A stretch of 64,000 bases of DNA from NCBI GenBank assembly GCA_014871385.1, contig CM026428.1:11410041-11474040 (forward strand), read 5' to 3'. Shown piece by piece: positions 43,531 to 56,700 of this stretch (position 1 is the first letter of the stretch; each line of letters begins with the position of its first letter). This DNA comes from Ceratodon purpureus. Taxonomy: Eukaryota > Streptophyta > Bryopsida > Pseudoditrichales > Ditrichaceae. The notes beneath the pieces were generated by a model. It did no database searches. It was given only the letters and a program-made list of their open reading frames with translations, and was not told where the DNA came from. A program made the translations under genes and the position numbers.

Positions 43531-46500
43531 ATGTCTTCTGTAAGGGTTTCTAGTCGCGTCAACAAGGGGAAACGGGGAGTTAGGGGTTCTAGTCGTGTGA
43601 CAGCGATAGGTCCTGTTTCTGTTTCTGCGAGTGTGTCTCCAGTCCAGAAAAAGAAGAGAGGGAAACGATCTGAAAATTCTCGTCACTCTGTTCAGTCTGT
43701 GTAGTTTCCTGTGGTTGCTGATGTTGTTACTCCGTCTTGTGATGCTTTACCGGAGTCTGAGTCCGTCAATGCTTTACCTGAGTCTTGTGTTGTAGAGTCT
43801 GGGGTTTTAGAGTCGGATAGTGTTCCTGGACTTGATTTGTACAATCAAATGTTTGGGAATATGTGGACTCTTTTGCCATCTAGTCCGGTGCATGAGGAGA
43901 TAGACAATTTTCTTTGTAGTCCAGATGGGATTTCTGTACCTCCTAGTCTAGTTTCTGAGTCTGTTTCTGCGTTTGTTTCTCTGTCTGTGAGTGAGATTAC
44001 CGAGACTAATCCTGCTAATCCTGCCGAGACTAATACTAACGCTGTCGAGACTAGTACTAATGCTGTGCCCGAGACTAATCCTCCCAAGACTAATCCTACC
44101 GAGTCTAATCCTACCGAGTCTAATCCTACCGTGACTAATCCTACCGAGTCTAATCCTACCTACACTAATCCTCCTGTTGTTGATCTTGTTGATTCCGAGA
44201 GTGAGAGTTCTGGTTTCGAAGATCTTGACTCTGTTTCAGCTGATGTAAGTTTGTCCAGTCAGAGTCAGAGTCAGAGTCAGAGTCAGAGTCAGAGTCAGAG
44301 TCAATCTCGATTTCTGTCACTTGATCCGTCCATGGTGCAACGGGTGAAGGAGTTGAGACGAGGTAATAGTTACAAGAATAATAACTGGGCTATTAATCGC
44401 CTGAATGCTTGGAGATCTGAGGTTGGGAAAGAATTGACCCCCATCGAACAGATGGAATATGGGGCTTTGGCCGATGTTTTATTGGAATTCTTTCTTTGCA
44501 TTTGCAAAGACAATGGCCAGAGATACCCTTCAGGTTCGATTAGAAACTTTCACAAGTCTTTTAATCGAATCCTGAGGAATGCACAGAAAGTGCGGATTGC
44601 TCAAACAAAGGTTAATAAAGAGCCATTCTGTATTGAAACTAATCCTTATTTCTTGGAGGTTAGTGCTGCTGTTGTGGCTTCGATGGAGAAGTCTCGTGAC
44701 TCTGGTGTGAACAAAACGAGAAGAAAGCCTAAGTGTTTGACATTCGCTGAAGAGGCTTTACTTTTAAGTCACCAGTCTCAGTCTCTCGAGAACAATGTCG
44801 GAGTCTTGAAGAGGATTCTCTGGTTTAATACTTCTTATTTCCTCATTAGAGGGAATAAGGAGATGCATAGATTGAAGTTCAGAGACTCAAGGTGTGGACG
44901 ATTTTGGGCGTGAGTTTGTTGAGTAAGTGTTCTGACTTTTTGCTTTCTTTAAATTCATTGCTTTCTTTAATTTCGTTGCTTTCTTTAATTTCATTGTTGC
45001 TTATTCTTTTTATTATTAATTAGTGATTTTATTATTCTAAAAATTTAGTTTTCTAATGTTTGATTATTGTTTGATTTAGGTATAATGAGCGGACTTCTAA
45101 GTCCTACGGTATCAGTTTGAACCGGTGTCAGGATGAGGATTTCCGACCTCCAGTGCGGGTTTACCATCCTGATGTCGTGGAGGTTTTTAAAGTGTATAAT
45201 ATGCACTTGGCGGATGACATGAAAAATGGCCATTTATTCCTATCGCCTATTCTGCCTCAGCCCAATAACAGTCAGATTTGGTACAAAAATTCCAATGTTG
45301 GTGAACAAAAGCTTGGGAAATGGTTAAAGCACATGGCTGCGGAGGCTGGGATTGAAGGGGACGTGACTAACAAAAGTGGGAGACAAACTGGAATTACCAG
45401 AATGGCCATGAAGGATACTCCTCGTGACGTGATGTGTCAAATCACAGGTCACAGAAGCGCTGCTTCTCTTGATAGGTAAGTCGTTTTTAATTTTTTTTAT
45501 TTTCGTTTTTTTCAATTTTCAATTTGCTTTAGTTTATATTTTACTAATCAGTAAATCCATTGTGAGCAGTTGTTGAATATTGGATTGTTGTTGCTCTTAA
45601 CTGTTAGATCATGCTTAGGGATTGTTTTGGAGTATAATGAGTTGTTGTTTATGCAAGTTGCATCAAAGCCTTAACTGATTATCTATGTTGATTATCTGTT
45701 TGTCTCTATTGATTATCTGATTGTCTATTTTATTGATGCTTTGTATTGTGTTTATGTAGATATGATGATACTCTGTTATTAAAGCGGGAAGCTGCTATGA
45801 GAGCAATAGCGCCGCCAGCTAAAAAGGCCGATGGAGGTTACAGTCAGCTGAAAGAGCAAGTGTTTTCAGAACACTCTCAGCTGTTATTGGAGGGAGCTCC
45901 AGTATCGCAGGGAGTGTCTTCTGTTGATAAGCTTGCTCTTGTTGCTTATCAACCTGATTGTCCGTCGTCAATTTCTGAAGTTGATGATTTCGATTTTTGG
46001 AGGCCATATGTTTGTGGCTCAAATTCTGTTTTTCCTTTTATGAAGCCTTTAGCTTCAAATGTCAATATACCTCCATCTGATTGTGGTTTCAATCAGTACT
46101 TGAGTGCACCAAGTCCAGGTTCTAATCCTGAGATTCGAAGTGTTGGAACTGGATTTTCATTTCGAAATTCTATTTGTCCTTCACTTGATTCTGCAAGTGG
46201 ATCGTTTTCTAACTCTGATTCGTATACTGGGTCTCTCAGACCGTATACTGGAGCTTCCAGACCGGATTCTGGAATTCCCAGACCGTACACTGGATCTCCG
46301 AGACCAAACGTCCAAACGCCCGGGCCATTTTCACAAAATCCGAGAGTATTTTCTCAGACTCCGAGGCCAATCTCTCATCCTCCGAGGCCATACTCTAATC
46401 CTCCGAGGCCATACTCCAATATTCCGAGGCCATATTCTAATATGCCAAGGCCGTATGCTCATACTCCTACTAGGCCTTTTGTGCCGAGTCATAGTCCTGG

Positions 46501-47197
46501 TCCAGCATATTGTCACAGTGATAGTCTTGGTCAATCTGAGTCCCAGTGTGACTATACAGATGCACCTCGTTGTGTATCGGCTTGTGAAATCCACTGTCCA
46601 GGAAAGGCTTGTGCAAATGAGCAAATGAGGCCTGTTCAAAGTTCTGTAGGCCCTCAAAGAATGGTGAGGCCTATCTATAAAGTTGTACCGAAGAAAGTTC
46701 CACCTCAGTTTGCTAAAACTCCATCTCAGATTTTGAGAATTGTGGAGTTTATGCCTACTGGTTCTGATAGGCTGGGTGCTTCTAAAGAACATTCGTCAGA
46801 TTCTCAAAATGTTTCTAGCTCTGATCTATCTAGCGAGTACGCATATGATTCAGAGTTAGATAAATTGTTAACAGACTTTGACTTAGAATTGTTTGAGCGT
46901 GGGCAACTTGTTAACAGGAACACAGGTCAAAGTAACCGTAGGGAAGAGAAGAAGGAATCGCAAGATTTGGATGCGGTGGTGCGGCCGTTTACTTCTGGAG
47001 GTGGAGCTGTTCCAGTTTCATCATTGGAGCCCCCAGTTTCTCCGGAGCAGCCTGCGGTGTCAATGGAGCAGCGTGCGTTTAGTAGTGTTCCAGCTCCGTT
47101 TAGTGGTGTCACTCATTTCTTTCAGATAGACAATGGCATGGAAGTAGACTATGAGAAGTTTATTAGAGGCCTATTGAATGCAAACAATCGAAGTTGA
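43531..47197 (+). CDS. Tyrosine recombinase of DUF3504/Crypton type, three exons
   Basis: Exons 43531-44909, 45080-45475 and 45760-47197 join in phase 2 at both introns (GC|G and AG|A) and give a continuous frame of 1,070 codons, apart from TAG at 43702-43704. The N-terminus is basic (KGKRGVRGSS, KKKRGKRS), followed by N-P-T-E-S repeats and an (SQ)n tract (44260-44303). The core starts near 44335: NNWAINRLNAWRSEVGK, then YFLIRGNKEMHRLKF (first catalytic Arg), then SGRQTGITRMAM (second Arg), ITGHRS and SLDRYDD (nucleophilic Tyr). Where relatives have H-x-x-R before the second Arg, this has K-x-x-R. The C-terminal 400 residues are P/S-rich with RPYSN-P repeats. DNA strand exchange is inferred. 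The true start may be downstream of the TAG. Confidence 0.75.
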
Positions 47198-47769
47198 TTC
47201 CTGACTGTGCTTTCCTCCTCATTGTAGAAAAAACAGAATAATTGCATGAGGAGGTTTTACTGCAAGTCACGGTAGATCTTGTTATACTTTCCAAAAATAA
47301 AACGTAACAAGTTTACCGATTATATCTATTGTTTATTCTGTTTATTGTGTGTATTCTGTTCATTGTTTCTTTTTGGTTTGATTTGTGTGTTTTGTTGTTG
47401 CTGCTTTGATAAATTGGTGCTTGTTTTGTGTACTAACTTGGATGGTTTCAATCTTATGTGTTTGTTTTTCTTATGTGTTAAGATTGATTCAGGTGGTGTT
47501 GTGGGATTCTTTATGTGTTGGTTTGTGCATGTTTTAGATTTAATGTTATGTATCGCACTTGGACAGTAGATTGAGAATAATGGTATGGGGTGATTCTGAG
47601 CATTCGAATTCTCGCATTTGGATGACTGTTTGGAGTCAATTGTCGTCGAATTGTTTGTTAATTTGACGAATATGATGGATGCTTTTTCTCTTTTCATCTC
47701 TTTATTGCGTAGCTTTTCATTCAAAAGTGAAATGTAAAGCATGATTGCGGCTCCGGAAATTCCGCGGAC

Positions 47770-47797
47770 CAGCAAGTTACCGCTGGTAACCCTGCTG
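47770..47797. repeat. Right-end small hairpin
   Basis: CAGCAAGTTACC-GCT-GGTAACCCTGCTG forms a short imperfect hairpin and reuses the CAGCAAGGTTACC sequence of the left hairpin. Confidence 0.7.
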
Positions 47798-47836
47798 CTC
47801 TCAGCGAGTCAAAAAAAGCCACGTCGACGTTCTTGA

Positions 47837-47854
47837 GCCCCCAGTCGGTTACGT
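47837..47854 (-). repeat. 18-bp inverted repeat, right copy
   Basis: Exact reverse complement of 41940-41957. Together with the hairpins it probably marks the right end of the recombinase element. Confidence 0.8.
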
Positions 47855-50083
47855 TACAAAATTGAATGTGAAAAACACAACTCAACACACGGTTACAGGT
47901 CCCGCATTTTAGAGTTATATTGACTAGTTCCACGAGGTCACTGACAACAGGTGCCAAGCTTTCACGGTGACCAGTGGAGCAACATTGCACGGTCACAGGA
48001 GCCTCCAGTAAACCTCGTGTACTCCAGTCGGGGTCAGTGTCGGAACTCAGTCTGTTTTTGTCTAAGTTAGAGCGCCATGTGCATCCAGTTTCTTCGATTC
48101 ATCGACTTGCCGTGTTTGCAGCTTCGGCTTCTCGTTCTGTCCACTCCACGAACAGATTGCTTTCGTCTCACCTGGGATTGCCACAACTTCTGGTGTTCTA
48201 GGGGTTCAGATGGGCATCTTCCAATCCTCGGACTCCCGTCGATTGGACCTTGTCGGTGTCGGTATCTGTAGATCATGAGTTTCTGCTTGTATTTTGGAGG
48301 TCTTTGCTCTAGTGAGTGAGCATAGTGGAGGATGAGTTGAGTGTTCCTCGTTATATTCTCGAAGGGCGTTTGACCGAGTCCGTCGTGGCCTGGAGTCGGC
48401 ACAGTATGTTCGTCCTTGCAGTTGGGTAAAGTTGCCATGGCTGGTGACACCTTGATGAAGTTCACGTCGATGCCCAATTTCAGGTTTCAATTGTACTGTA
48501 CAACAGATCTGGTACGTTTGATAGCTCTGTAGAACGATTTTTAGTTGCAACAATGGTTGTGAGTTTTCAGTGATGGGATTATTTTATGAAGGAGAGTGTT
48601 GGATCAAGAGGTACCGGTACTTTCATTCAGATAGTGATTGACATCTATCGGTGCGGTCACAGATTAAGCGCACGAAGAGAATTTTCCAGAGCAGGTGGCA
48701 AGTATGGTATGTCCTCTGATTACCCAACTATATACCCTAGTCGGGATTTGGTGTTAACTTCTTTCATTTTTTAGGTGTTGCTCTTTTGGTGATAGTAAGG
48801 TTTTTTACTTGAGCTCCCGACTTGCATGCATTTTAGTGATGATTCCATATCAACATCTTCTGTTTTACAAGTTAAGATTGTGAGGTTCGGGCTTCTCAAA
48901 GTCTTTTTCTGATTTTCGAACGCTTACTTGACAGTTTTCTTTGGAAGTACAAATTCTTTTCTTGTCTGATATCTGTTGTGGAAACAAGACGATGATTGTT
49001 GTAAATACTTTGGTGTCAAATGTCTCTTAAGCCCATGGGTATGATTAGGTTGTGAGCCTCGCAATGAACCAATAACTGTTCAGTTTAGCGAGGCATCCTT
49101 TGACAAGTCAGTCTGCTTAACAAAATGCTCGTCTGATTCGGAGGGCGTGACTTTGAGTGGCATTTAGTCGACTCTTAGATCGTCCTTACAAGTGTTCAGG
49201 CAGTTTGAATTTCACAAAGATTTTTTGGGAGGTTTACTTGTGTTCACCTTCTGTGGAATAGGTGCTGGTGAATACTTTGTGCGCTAACGCATCCCTAGAT
49301 TGCGCAATGAGAACGACGAATCACTTGATTCTTGCCAGCCCGCATCACTTGGTTGTCCAGTAACTCTTTGTTAGTACATGTGCCTTGGGGATGAGATGCA
49401 GAGGGGCACCGTGGAAGTATGCGGCGAGGAAATCATGTTATGAGTCGTGAGATTTAGATTTTCAAGGATTGGGGTGTTTTCCAGGTATTGCAGGGTGGAT
49501 GCTGGATTTTTTCTCCGCCGATGATTATGATATTCTCGTCAATCTATTAATCATGTTCGAGCTCAAGTACTCACGGGGTATGTACACGAACGGTACAATT
49601 ATGAGTTATGCTCGGACCTAGAACCTTTTACAAGGGGCTTGAAACATGAGGCCGAGGCTGGCATATCTTACAAGCACATGATCTGAAAGGGATAATGCAT
49701 ATGCTCTTGATAAGAGGTTTAAGTTGAATCTCCTGTCGGAGCACACGCAGAGTGATGAGGACCTGCAACTTTGCTAGACGAGCATCTTGTATCTCCAGAC
49801 TCACGAGGTGAAGGGTGATGCGTATAGAGAAGAAGCAAGTCGACGTTATTTGTGAGTGATTGGACTATTCGCACATCCTTGTCATTGATCATGTGTGTTA
49901 TGCTGGTAATAGTAGCTCATGACCTGAAGGTTGATGGGATACAAAGAGGGCAAAGGGAATGGCTTGTGTGGGGGCGGAAGATTCAAAATCTGGTATTTTT
50001 TGTCAGTATTGTTGTCTCATGTCTCTTTCTTCCAATTATTGTTGCCATTTCAGTTCGTCGCTAGTGGCAGTGTGACGGAAGCT
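47855..50083. other. Spacer upstream of the TNL gene
   Basis: No supported gene. A possible small plus-strand exon (ATG 48436, MAGDTLMKFTSMPNF, then CAG|GT) is weak. Part of the right half may be promoter and 5'UTR of the TNL gene. Confidence 0.35.
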
Positions 50084-53000
50084 ATGGAGAGTGATGTTAG
50101 ACCCGTCAAGAGATTGCGTATAAGTGAAGGTATGGAGATCAGGAGAGTGCTACCCGTGCACAGCTTTCCTTTTTGACCTTTTCAAGTACTATAATCTACA
50201 GTCTCAGGTTTTCTTGAATGTAATTGCTAAGGAATGTGCCAATGAATCTAATTACTTGATGTTGTGCAGATGAATTTGGAAACTATGATGTTTTCATAAG
50301 TCATCGAGGCCCGGACACAAAGACTGGTTTTGTGGGGTTTCTGTACGAAGGCTTAAAAGGTACCGGGTTGAGACCATTTCTAGATTGCAAATCTATTGGC
50401 AAAGGTCAAGACTCTTGGACATGCATAGAACATGCCATCAAGACAACACCGATTGCTGTAGTCATATTTTCAGAGAGGTTTGCACAGTCCGAGTGGTGTC
50501 TGAAAGAGCTACATCTAATGTTGGAGACTCCTGGCATCAAGATCCTCCCAGTATTCTACAAAGTTCGACCATGTGAAGTGAATTTTCCTGAGAAGGGTCC
50601 ATTAGCAGCTGGGTTTGACAAGTTGAAACAGAGGCACGATGCTACTCTCATTAACTAATGGAGGGAGGATTTAAAAAGAGCCTCAAAGCTGAATGGCTGG
50701 GAGCATTCAGGAGCCAAACAAAGGTAAAATTGTAGTATCATTTACACACAATAAATTTGAAGGTCTTTTCCATTTTGATTTGCTGTTACAGTTGGAATTT
50801 GATTGTATTGTTTTTTATTCTGCAGGTTGGAAATAGACTTGGTGAAGGAGGTTGTTGAAAAGATATTTGAATATGCCAACAAGGCTCTTCCTCTGGACGT
50901 GGGTGAACATGTGATTGGGGTGGATCAAGTAGCCTGTAAAATCATTCAAGAACTTGATCAAAACAAGAGAGTGTTATTATTGGGATTGTGGGGGATGGGA
51001 GGAATTGGGAAGTCAACCTTGGCAAGAGAATTATATAATTCTTTGAGGACAAGGTTTACATCAAGTTGTTATATTGAAGATGTGACAGACAAGGTTGCTC
51101 AAGGTGGCATAGTCAAAGTTCAAAACTGTATTATGGAGAACCTTTGTAATGACAAGTCGAAAAACATTGAAGACAAATCTAAGGGGAAGGTTATTCTAGA
51201 GGAAAGGTTAAGCAAGACAAAGTTTCTTTTGGTCTTGGATGATGTTTGTGACAATGATGAGATGGAGTATTGGATATCCCACAAAATGTTGGTGGGATGC
51301 AGCATTTGCATAGTCACATCCCGAAATAGGCGAGTTTTTGAGACGTCAAGCTCATTTGATACAACTCATGAAGTGTATATTCACAATGTTCAAAGGCTGG
51401 GAAGTGTTGATTCGGAACAAGTATTTGCATCTCATGTGTTTGGAGGTGTTTTTAAAATAAAACAACGATTTGAAGAGTTGGTGTTGAGAATAAGTGAGGC
51501 ATGTGGTGGAGTTCCATTAGTTCTAAAGGTTTGCGGAAATCTTTTGAAGAACGAGGAAGACATGGATATTTGGGAAGATGTGTTGAAGAAGTTGGAAAGC
51601 GGCACGATCATGGATGAAGAAAAGATATTCAAGTGTCTTCGGATTAGTTATGATTCTCTTCAACGACTTCATCAAGAGATGTTTCTAGATATAGCATGTG
51701 CACTACTTGGACAACCTAAAGATTGGGCTATACGAGTTTGGAGATCTCATGGATGGTCAGCTCCATTGGGTGTTCGAAGCCTTGTCGAAAAAGCATTGGT
51801 GATAGTGGATGAGAATGGTTGTTTTAGCATGCATGACCACTTAAGGGACATGGGACGTGAAATTGCTATGAAAGAAAGAGCATGTCAGCCGGGATTTGTA
51901 AGACGCCTGTGGATGCCTGAATCCTTGAAATTAGTGAAGGGTGGTAAGGTATGTCTTCAAATACAAAACCCGTAATATTTCTAAAGACAAACTAAGTTAT
52001 CATAAATTTTATCAACCAGTTGGAAAGGAGGATTTTAAGAATTCATGGGCCCAAGAATCTCTACTTTGAACTTTCAGGATGGTGATCTATTCTCAGGAAT
52101 TGGTATGATCCTAGTATGTGATATGGTTGTTCTATTTACAATTCTGCATAGATTGTGAAGTTTCTGTATAAGCACTTTGGTGCTGATCAGAATACATTTT
52201 GAAACACTGAATTGATCTAAGTCAGAATTTGTTCAAATTATGAACATGCAGGAATTGTGTATCTCGCTCCAAACTTTGGTCATCTCCAACAATTTTTGTT
52301 CTAATAATCCCCTCAACTCTTCCCACATGAAAGACCTGCGCATATTATTGCTCTCTTGCTTACCTGCAAACGTGTTGTTGACCCTTCCAGAGAATTTGAG
52401 CTGGTTTGGTTGCACGCAATCATACCATTGGGGGGTTACGACCGTTTCTCCCAGGATACGTCAAATCAACAGGTTGGTGATCTTGGATTTGGAATACTCA
52501 ACCATAAGGACCTTGTGTAAGTCCATTGGTAATGCCAGGCACTTGGAAGTGCTGAATTTGAGTCAGGCTAGATATCTCTCTTCGCTACCAGATTCAATTG
52601 GGAGCCTTGGAAACCTGAAAACCCTCAGACTCGATTCTTCTGGAATTGAAAGCTTGCCAGAGTCCGTTGGAAGCCTGAGCTCGTTGGAATGTTTGGATAT
52701 GTCCGGGTGCCGGAAACTCACTTCACTACCAGACTCAATTGGACACCTTGGGAAGATGAAGACCCTCACACTTATTTCTTCTGGAATTGAAAGCTTGCCA
52801 GAGTCCTTTGGAAGCCTGAGCTCCTTGGAATGTTTGGATATGTCCTGTTGTTCGAACCTCACCAAGCTACCAGACTCAATTGGGGCCCTTGGAAAGCTGA
52901 AAACCTTACAATTTGGCTTGTCTGGAATTGAAAGTTTGCGAGAGTCCTTTGGAAGCCTTAGCTCGTTGGAAAGATTGTATCTGTCCGGGTGCGGGAAACT

Positions 53001-53333
53001 CACCAAGCTACCAGACTCAATTGGGCACCTTGGGAAGATGAAGACCTTACGACTTGATTCTTCTGGAATTGAAAGCTTGCCAGAGTCCTTTGGAAGCCTG
53101 AGCTCGTTGGAAAGTTTGTATCTGTCCGGGTGCGGGAAACTCACCAAGCTACCAGACTCAATTGGGCACCTTGGGAAGATGAAGACCTTGGGACTTGATT
53201 CTTCTGGAATTGAAAGCTTGCCAGAGTCCTTTGGAAGCCTGAGCTCGTTGGAAAGTTTGTATCTGTCCGGGTGCGGGAAACTCACCAAGCTACCAGACTC
53301 AATTGGGCACCTTGGGAAGATAAAGACCCTCTC
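50084..53333 (+). pseudogene. TIR-NBS-LRR immune receptor, disrupted
   Basis: Exons 50084-50129, 50270-50723, 50826-51948 and 52252-53333 join in phases 1, 2 and 0. Exon 1 encodes MESDVRPVKRLRISE. The TIR domain begins DEFGNYDVFISHRGPDTK. An in-frame TAA at 50656 falls just before WREDLKRASKL. NBS motifs are all present: P-loop GMGGIGKST, kinase-2 FLLVLDDV, TSRN, GVPLVL and MHDHLRDMGREIA. The LRR exon has repeats with the pattern LPDSIGHLGK-KTL and SLPESFGSLSSL, then is cut at 53334 by a Copia LTR. Intact proteins of this class detect pathogen effectors and signal through TIR NADase activity. Here only a TIR-truncated product (about 175 aa) could be made without readthrough. No LRR sequence reappears after the Copia. 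Confidence 0.85.
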
Positions 53334-53526
53334 TGTTGGACATACTTATGTGTACACTGTCCTTATGACGTAGGAGTATGATAGTTAGTTAAGTTAGTAA
53401 GTTAGTTAGGAACATCATGATTAGTTCTCCTAGTTTATTACGTCTGTTTTGTATTAAGGCAAATTGCCTCCCATGAATCAACCAGTCGTTCAGTTTCTGG
53501 TATACATGAGTATACGTGATTTAATA
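53334..53526 (+). mobile_element. Copia 5' LTR (about 190 bp)
   Basis: It starts TGTTGGACAT where homology to the LRR repeat ends, and stops at the primer-binding site. The 3' boundary is not a clean CA. No second copy is visible downstream. Confidence 0.6.
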
Positions 53527-53538
53527 TGGTATCAGAGC
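53527..53538 (+). promoter_or_regulatory. Copia primer-binding site
   Basis: TGGTATCAGAGC is complementary to the 3' end of initiator tRNA-Met, the usual primer of plant Copia elements. Confidence 0.9.
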
Positions 53539-53778
53539 CCGAGGGCTGTTTCTTGGAGAATATTTCTTGTGTTGTATGTCCCACAGGACTAGTTTGAGAG
53601 AATTATAATTCATGCTCCTCAGAGCCCATCGTTAGTATAACTTGTCGTTACATGAGTTTATGGTAGCTTAACATGTGAAGAGTCAATCCCTACTTTATTC
53701 AGTTTTTATCTATAGTATCGTCGAAGAGTCATTTAATCCTTTCGCTTCAACTTCCATCGTTCCTTGTTCCCGTCTCAT

Positions 53779-56700
53779 ATGGCTACTGGAGATTCTCTTC
53801 CCGAAGCTTTTAAATTGGAAGGTCTGTCAAACTACCAAACATGGAAGATGCGGATGAAACTTCTGCTTCTAAAAGAAAACACTTGGCAGTATTCTGATCC
53901 CGTCGGGAATAATATTCCACGCCCTGGAGAAGCAGCTGATATTGCAGCAGGGCGAGTTAGAGCTCTTTATTCTATTTGCATGTCTTGTCGTGAGGGTCCA
54001 TTCTCAAAAATCTCTTCTTGCACCGATCCACGCGTTGCATGGAACACCCTAGCTACCACTTATCAGCAACAGACTAATGCAGGTCGTCTAATGCTTAAAG
54101 ACAAGCTCAACAGCTTGCGTCTGCAAGAAGGAGCCTCTGTTACTGATTACATTAGACAGATCGAATGTTTGCAATCAGAATTACGAGGTCTCAATAGTGA
54201 AGTTCCTGAATCTGAACTCGTTGAACGAATCATCAACAATCTGCCTCATTCCTTTGTCTATGGGGGAGGGCACAATAAAGTGGACCACAAAGTGCAATAT
54301 GTGATCACTAAGAAGTGAATTTGAAGTGTGCTGTTTTTTAAAGCTCAAAGCTGATTTTGAGCATTTTGGTGAAGTTTTTGAGCATTTTAGTCACTTCCTA
54401 GGGTGTCATAAGGTATCTTACACGCATCTTCATAAAAAGAACATCCTTAATTGAAACTAAATTTGGCCACTAGTTCTAAATCATGAAAATGAACTTTTCC
54501 AAAGTCTTGATTTCTTCATTTGGTGCCCTCTATTGTCTTTAGAGGATGTTTTTTCCAATTTAAAAAACAATGTTCGGTGAAAAAAAACTCACAAAAAGTA
54601 CCGCCGAAGTGACCCTCCCAAAAAACATCCCAGATATACTTCTCGTCCGTCCAAACTTCCGAACGAAGTGGATGGTGCCCATTTCCACGACCACAATTCA
54701 CGAACGGAGGGCACCATCCTCTCGAAAGTGTTTTCTGACAAAGTTTGCACTCTTTTCTAGCCACTTTTTCAAATGACTGCATTCACTTTGTTGCACTTTG
54801 AGGTACTCGTAGGGCATCGTAAACACCTTACCTTCTTATGCAAATTTCCAGGACTCAAGATGACCAAGTCTATTTTCTATATCCCATCCCGCTTTCAACA
54901 TATCAAAAACTTATATGGCACTTTTCTTAGTGTTTACAACAATGGCTGAAATTGGCAATGAGCTAAGCACTTTTGTGGTCCACTTTATTGTGCTTCCCCC
55001 CAAGAATAGGACCCTCTTGGAAAAGGCTCGATCCATGTTTCTTGAGGCACGCACCCCGACGTATCTCTGGTCTGAAGCGGTGAACACGGCCAATTATCTG
55101 ACCTATAGTTCACCAACTAGAGCCAATAACGGAGTTTCACCCTACCAGCGTGTTTATGGGAAACCTCCTATACTAGAGCATTTACGTGTATATGGTTGTA
55201 TTGCCTTCGTCCACATACCTGATGAGCACCGAAAGAAACTTGATCCCAAAAGTATCCGATGCATTATCGTTGGGTATTCAGAAGAGTCAAAGGCCTATCG
55301 CTTGTATAACCCTGCCACACGCAAGGTCCTCACAAGCGACGATGTACATTTCATTGAACACCGGTACTGGCACACTCCCATGGAGTCACTTCCACCCGGC
55401 CCTTCAGTTGCTTTAGAACAACTCTTTGATCGCTCCGCTGCCCTTGAAGTCTTTGATCCGGTCTTAACACCAGCCTCAACTTCTGAGCCACCTATGAGGA
55501 CATGTTCTCCTTTACCACCTCATGTTGAGCCATCGATCCCTCCTGATCAACTTGACGCTGATGCTACTGAGCTGTCTGATAACACTCCTCAGCCAATTCC
55601 TGACGCTTCAGAGACGTCTGATCTCCCACCTCTGCGTGTATACACGCGCCGTGCCCGTTTAAGCCTTCCTTCCTCGGACTCTTCACCTGCAGCCAACGAC
55701 TTTCATACCGCTTCACCGCCGTCAGCTTCCAGTTCACCCGCTCAACCTCGTCGCTCCTCCCGTATTCTTGTTCCGAATTGCAAACTCATGGATTACGTCG
55801 GGGTTGTCGAATGTGTTGAGGATCTCATTGCTTGTGTACATTCAGTGAGTGAACCGATCACTTTTGCCGAAGCATCATCCCATCCCGAATGGATGGCTGC
55901 CATGCAGGACGAATTTGCTTCCATACAAGAAAACCATACGTGGTCTCTTGTTGATCCACCTTCCGGTATCAAGCCACTATCTTGCAAATGGGTCTTCAAA
56001 CTCAAAACCGGCTCTGATGGCCGCCCTCTCCGTTACAAAGCTCGCCTTGTAGCACGTGGTGATGAACAAAAACTTGGCATTGATTATGTCGAGACTTTCT
56101 CTCTTGTGGTGAAGTGGTCGACCCTTCGTTCCATTGTCTCGATGGCTGCTCAAAAGGGTTGGGACTTGCTCCACATGGATGTCAAATCTGCTCTTCTCAA
56201 CGGTGACATCGCTGAAGAAGTCTACATACGACAGCCACCTGGTTTTGCAGCACCTGGCCAAGAGCACCAAGTTTGCCGTTTACACAAGGCGATTTATGGA
56301 CTTCGTCAATCCTCCCGGGCTTGGTACAAGCGTCTTGACGACTATCTTGGAAGCCTTGGTTTAATACCCACATCAGCCGACCCCAGCCTTTACGTCCTCA
56401 CTGAAGATTCCATGATCATTCTTCTCATCATCTATGTTGATGATTTAATGATCACTGGCAGCCACCCCGCCAAGATAGATTGGCTTCGCACCAAACTTTG
56501 CAGTGAGTTTCACATGTCTTTACTGGGGCCTCTTTCTCTGTATTTGGGTGTTTCATTTTTTCAGGTGATTGGGGCATTTTAATGTCACACACACTGTACA
56601 TCTTCCGTTGTTTGGAAGATTTGGGCTTATTAGATTGTGTCATCGCACCTGTTCCTATGGACCCTGCTCTTAAACTTATGACACAGATGGCGTCACCTTT

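Noticed and set aside
48067..48477. 136-codon minus ORF
   Set aside because: No protein-like pattern and a strongly basic random composition.
52563..53288. 241-codon minus-strand ORF
   Set aside because: It is antisense to the LRR repeats of the TNL gene.
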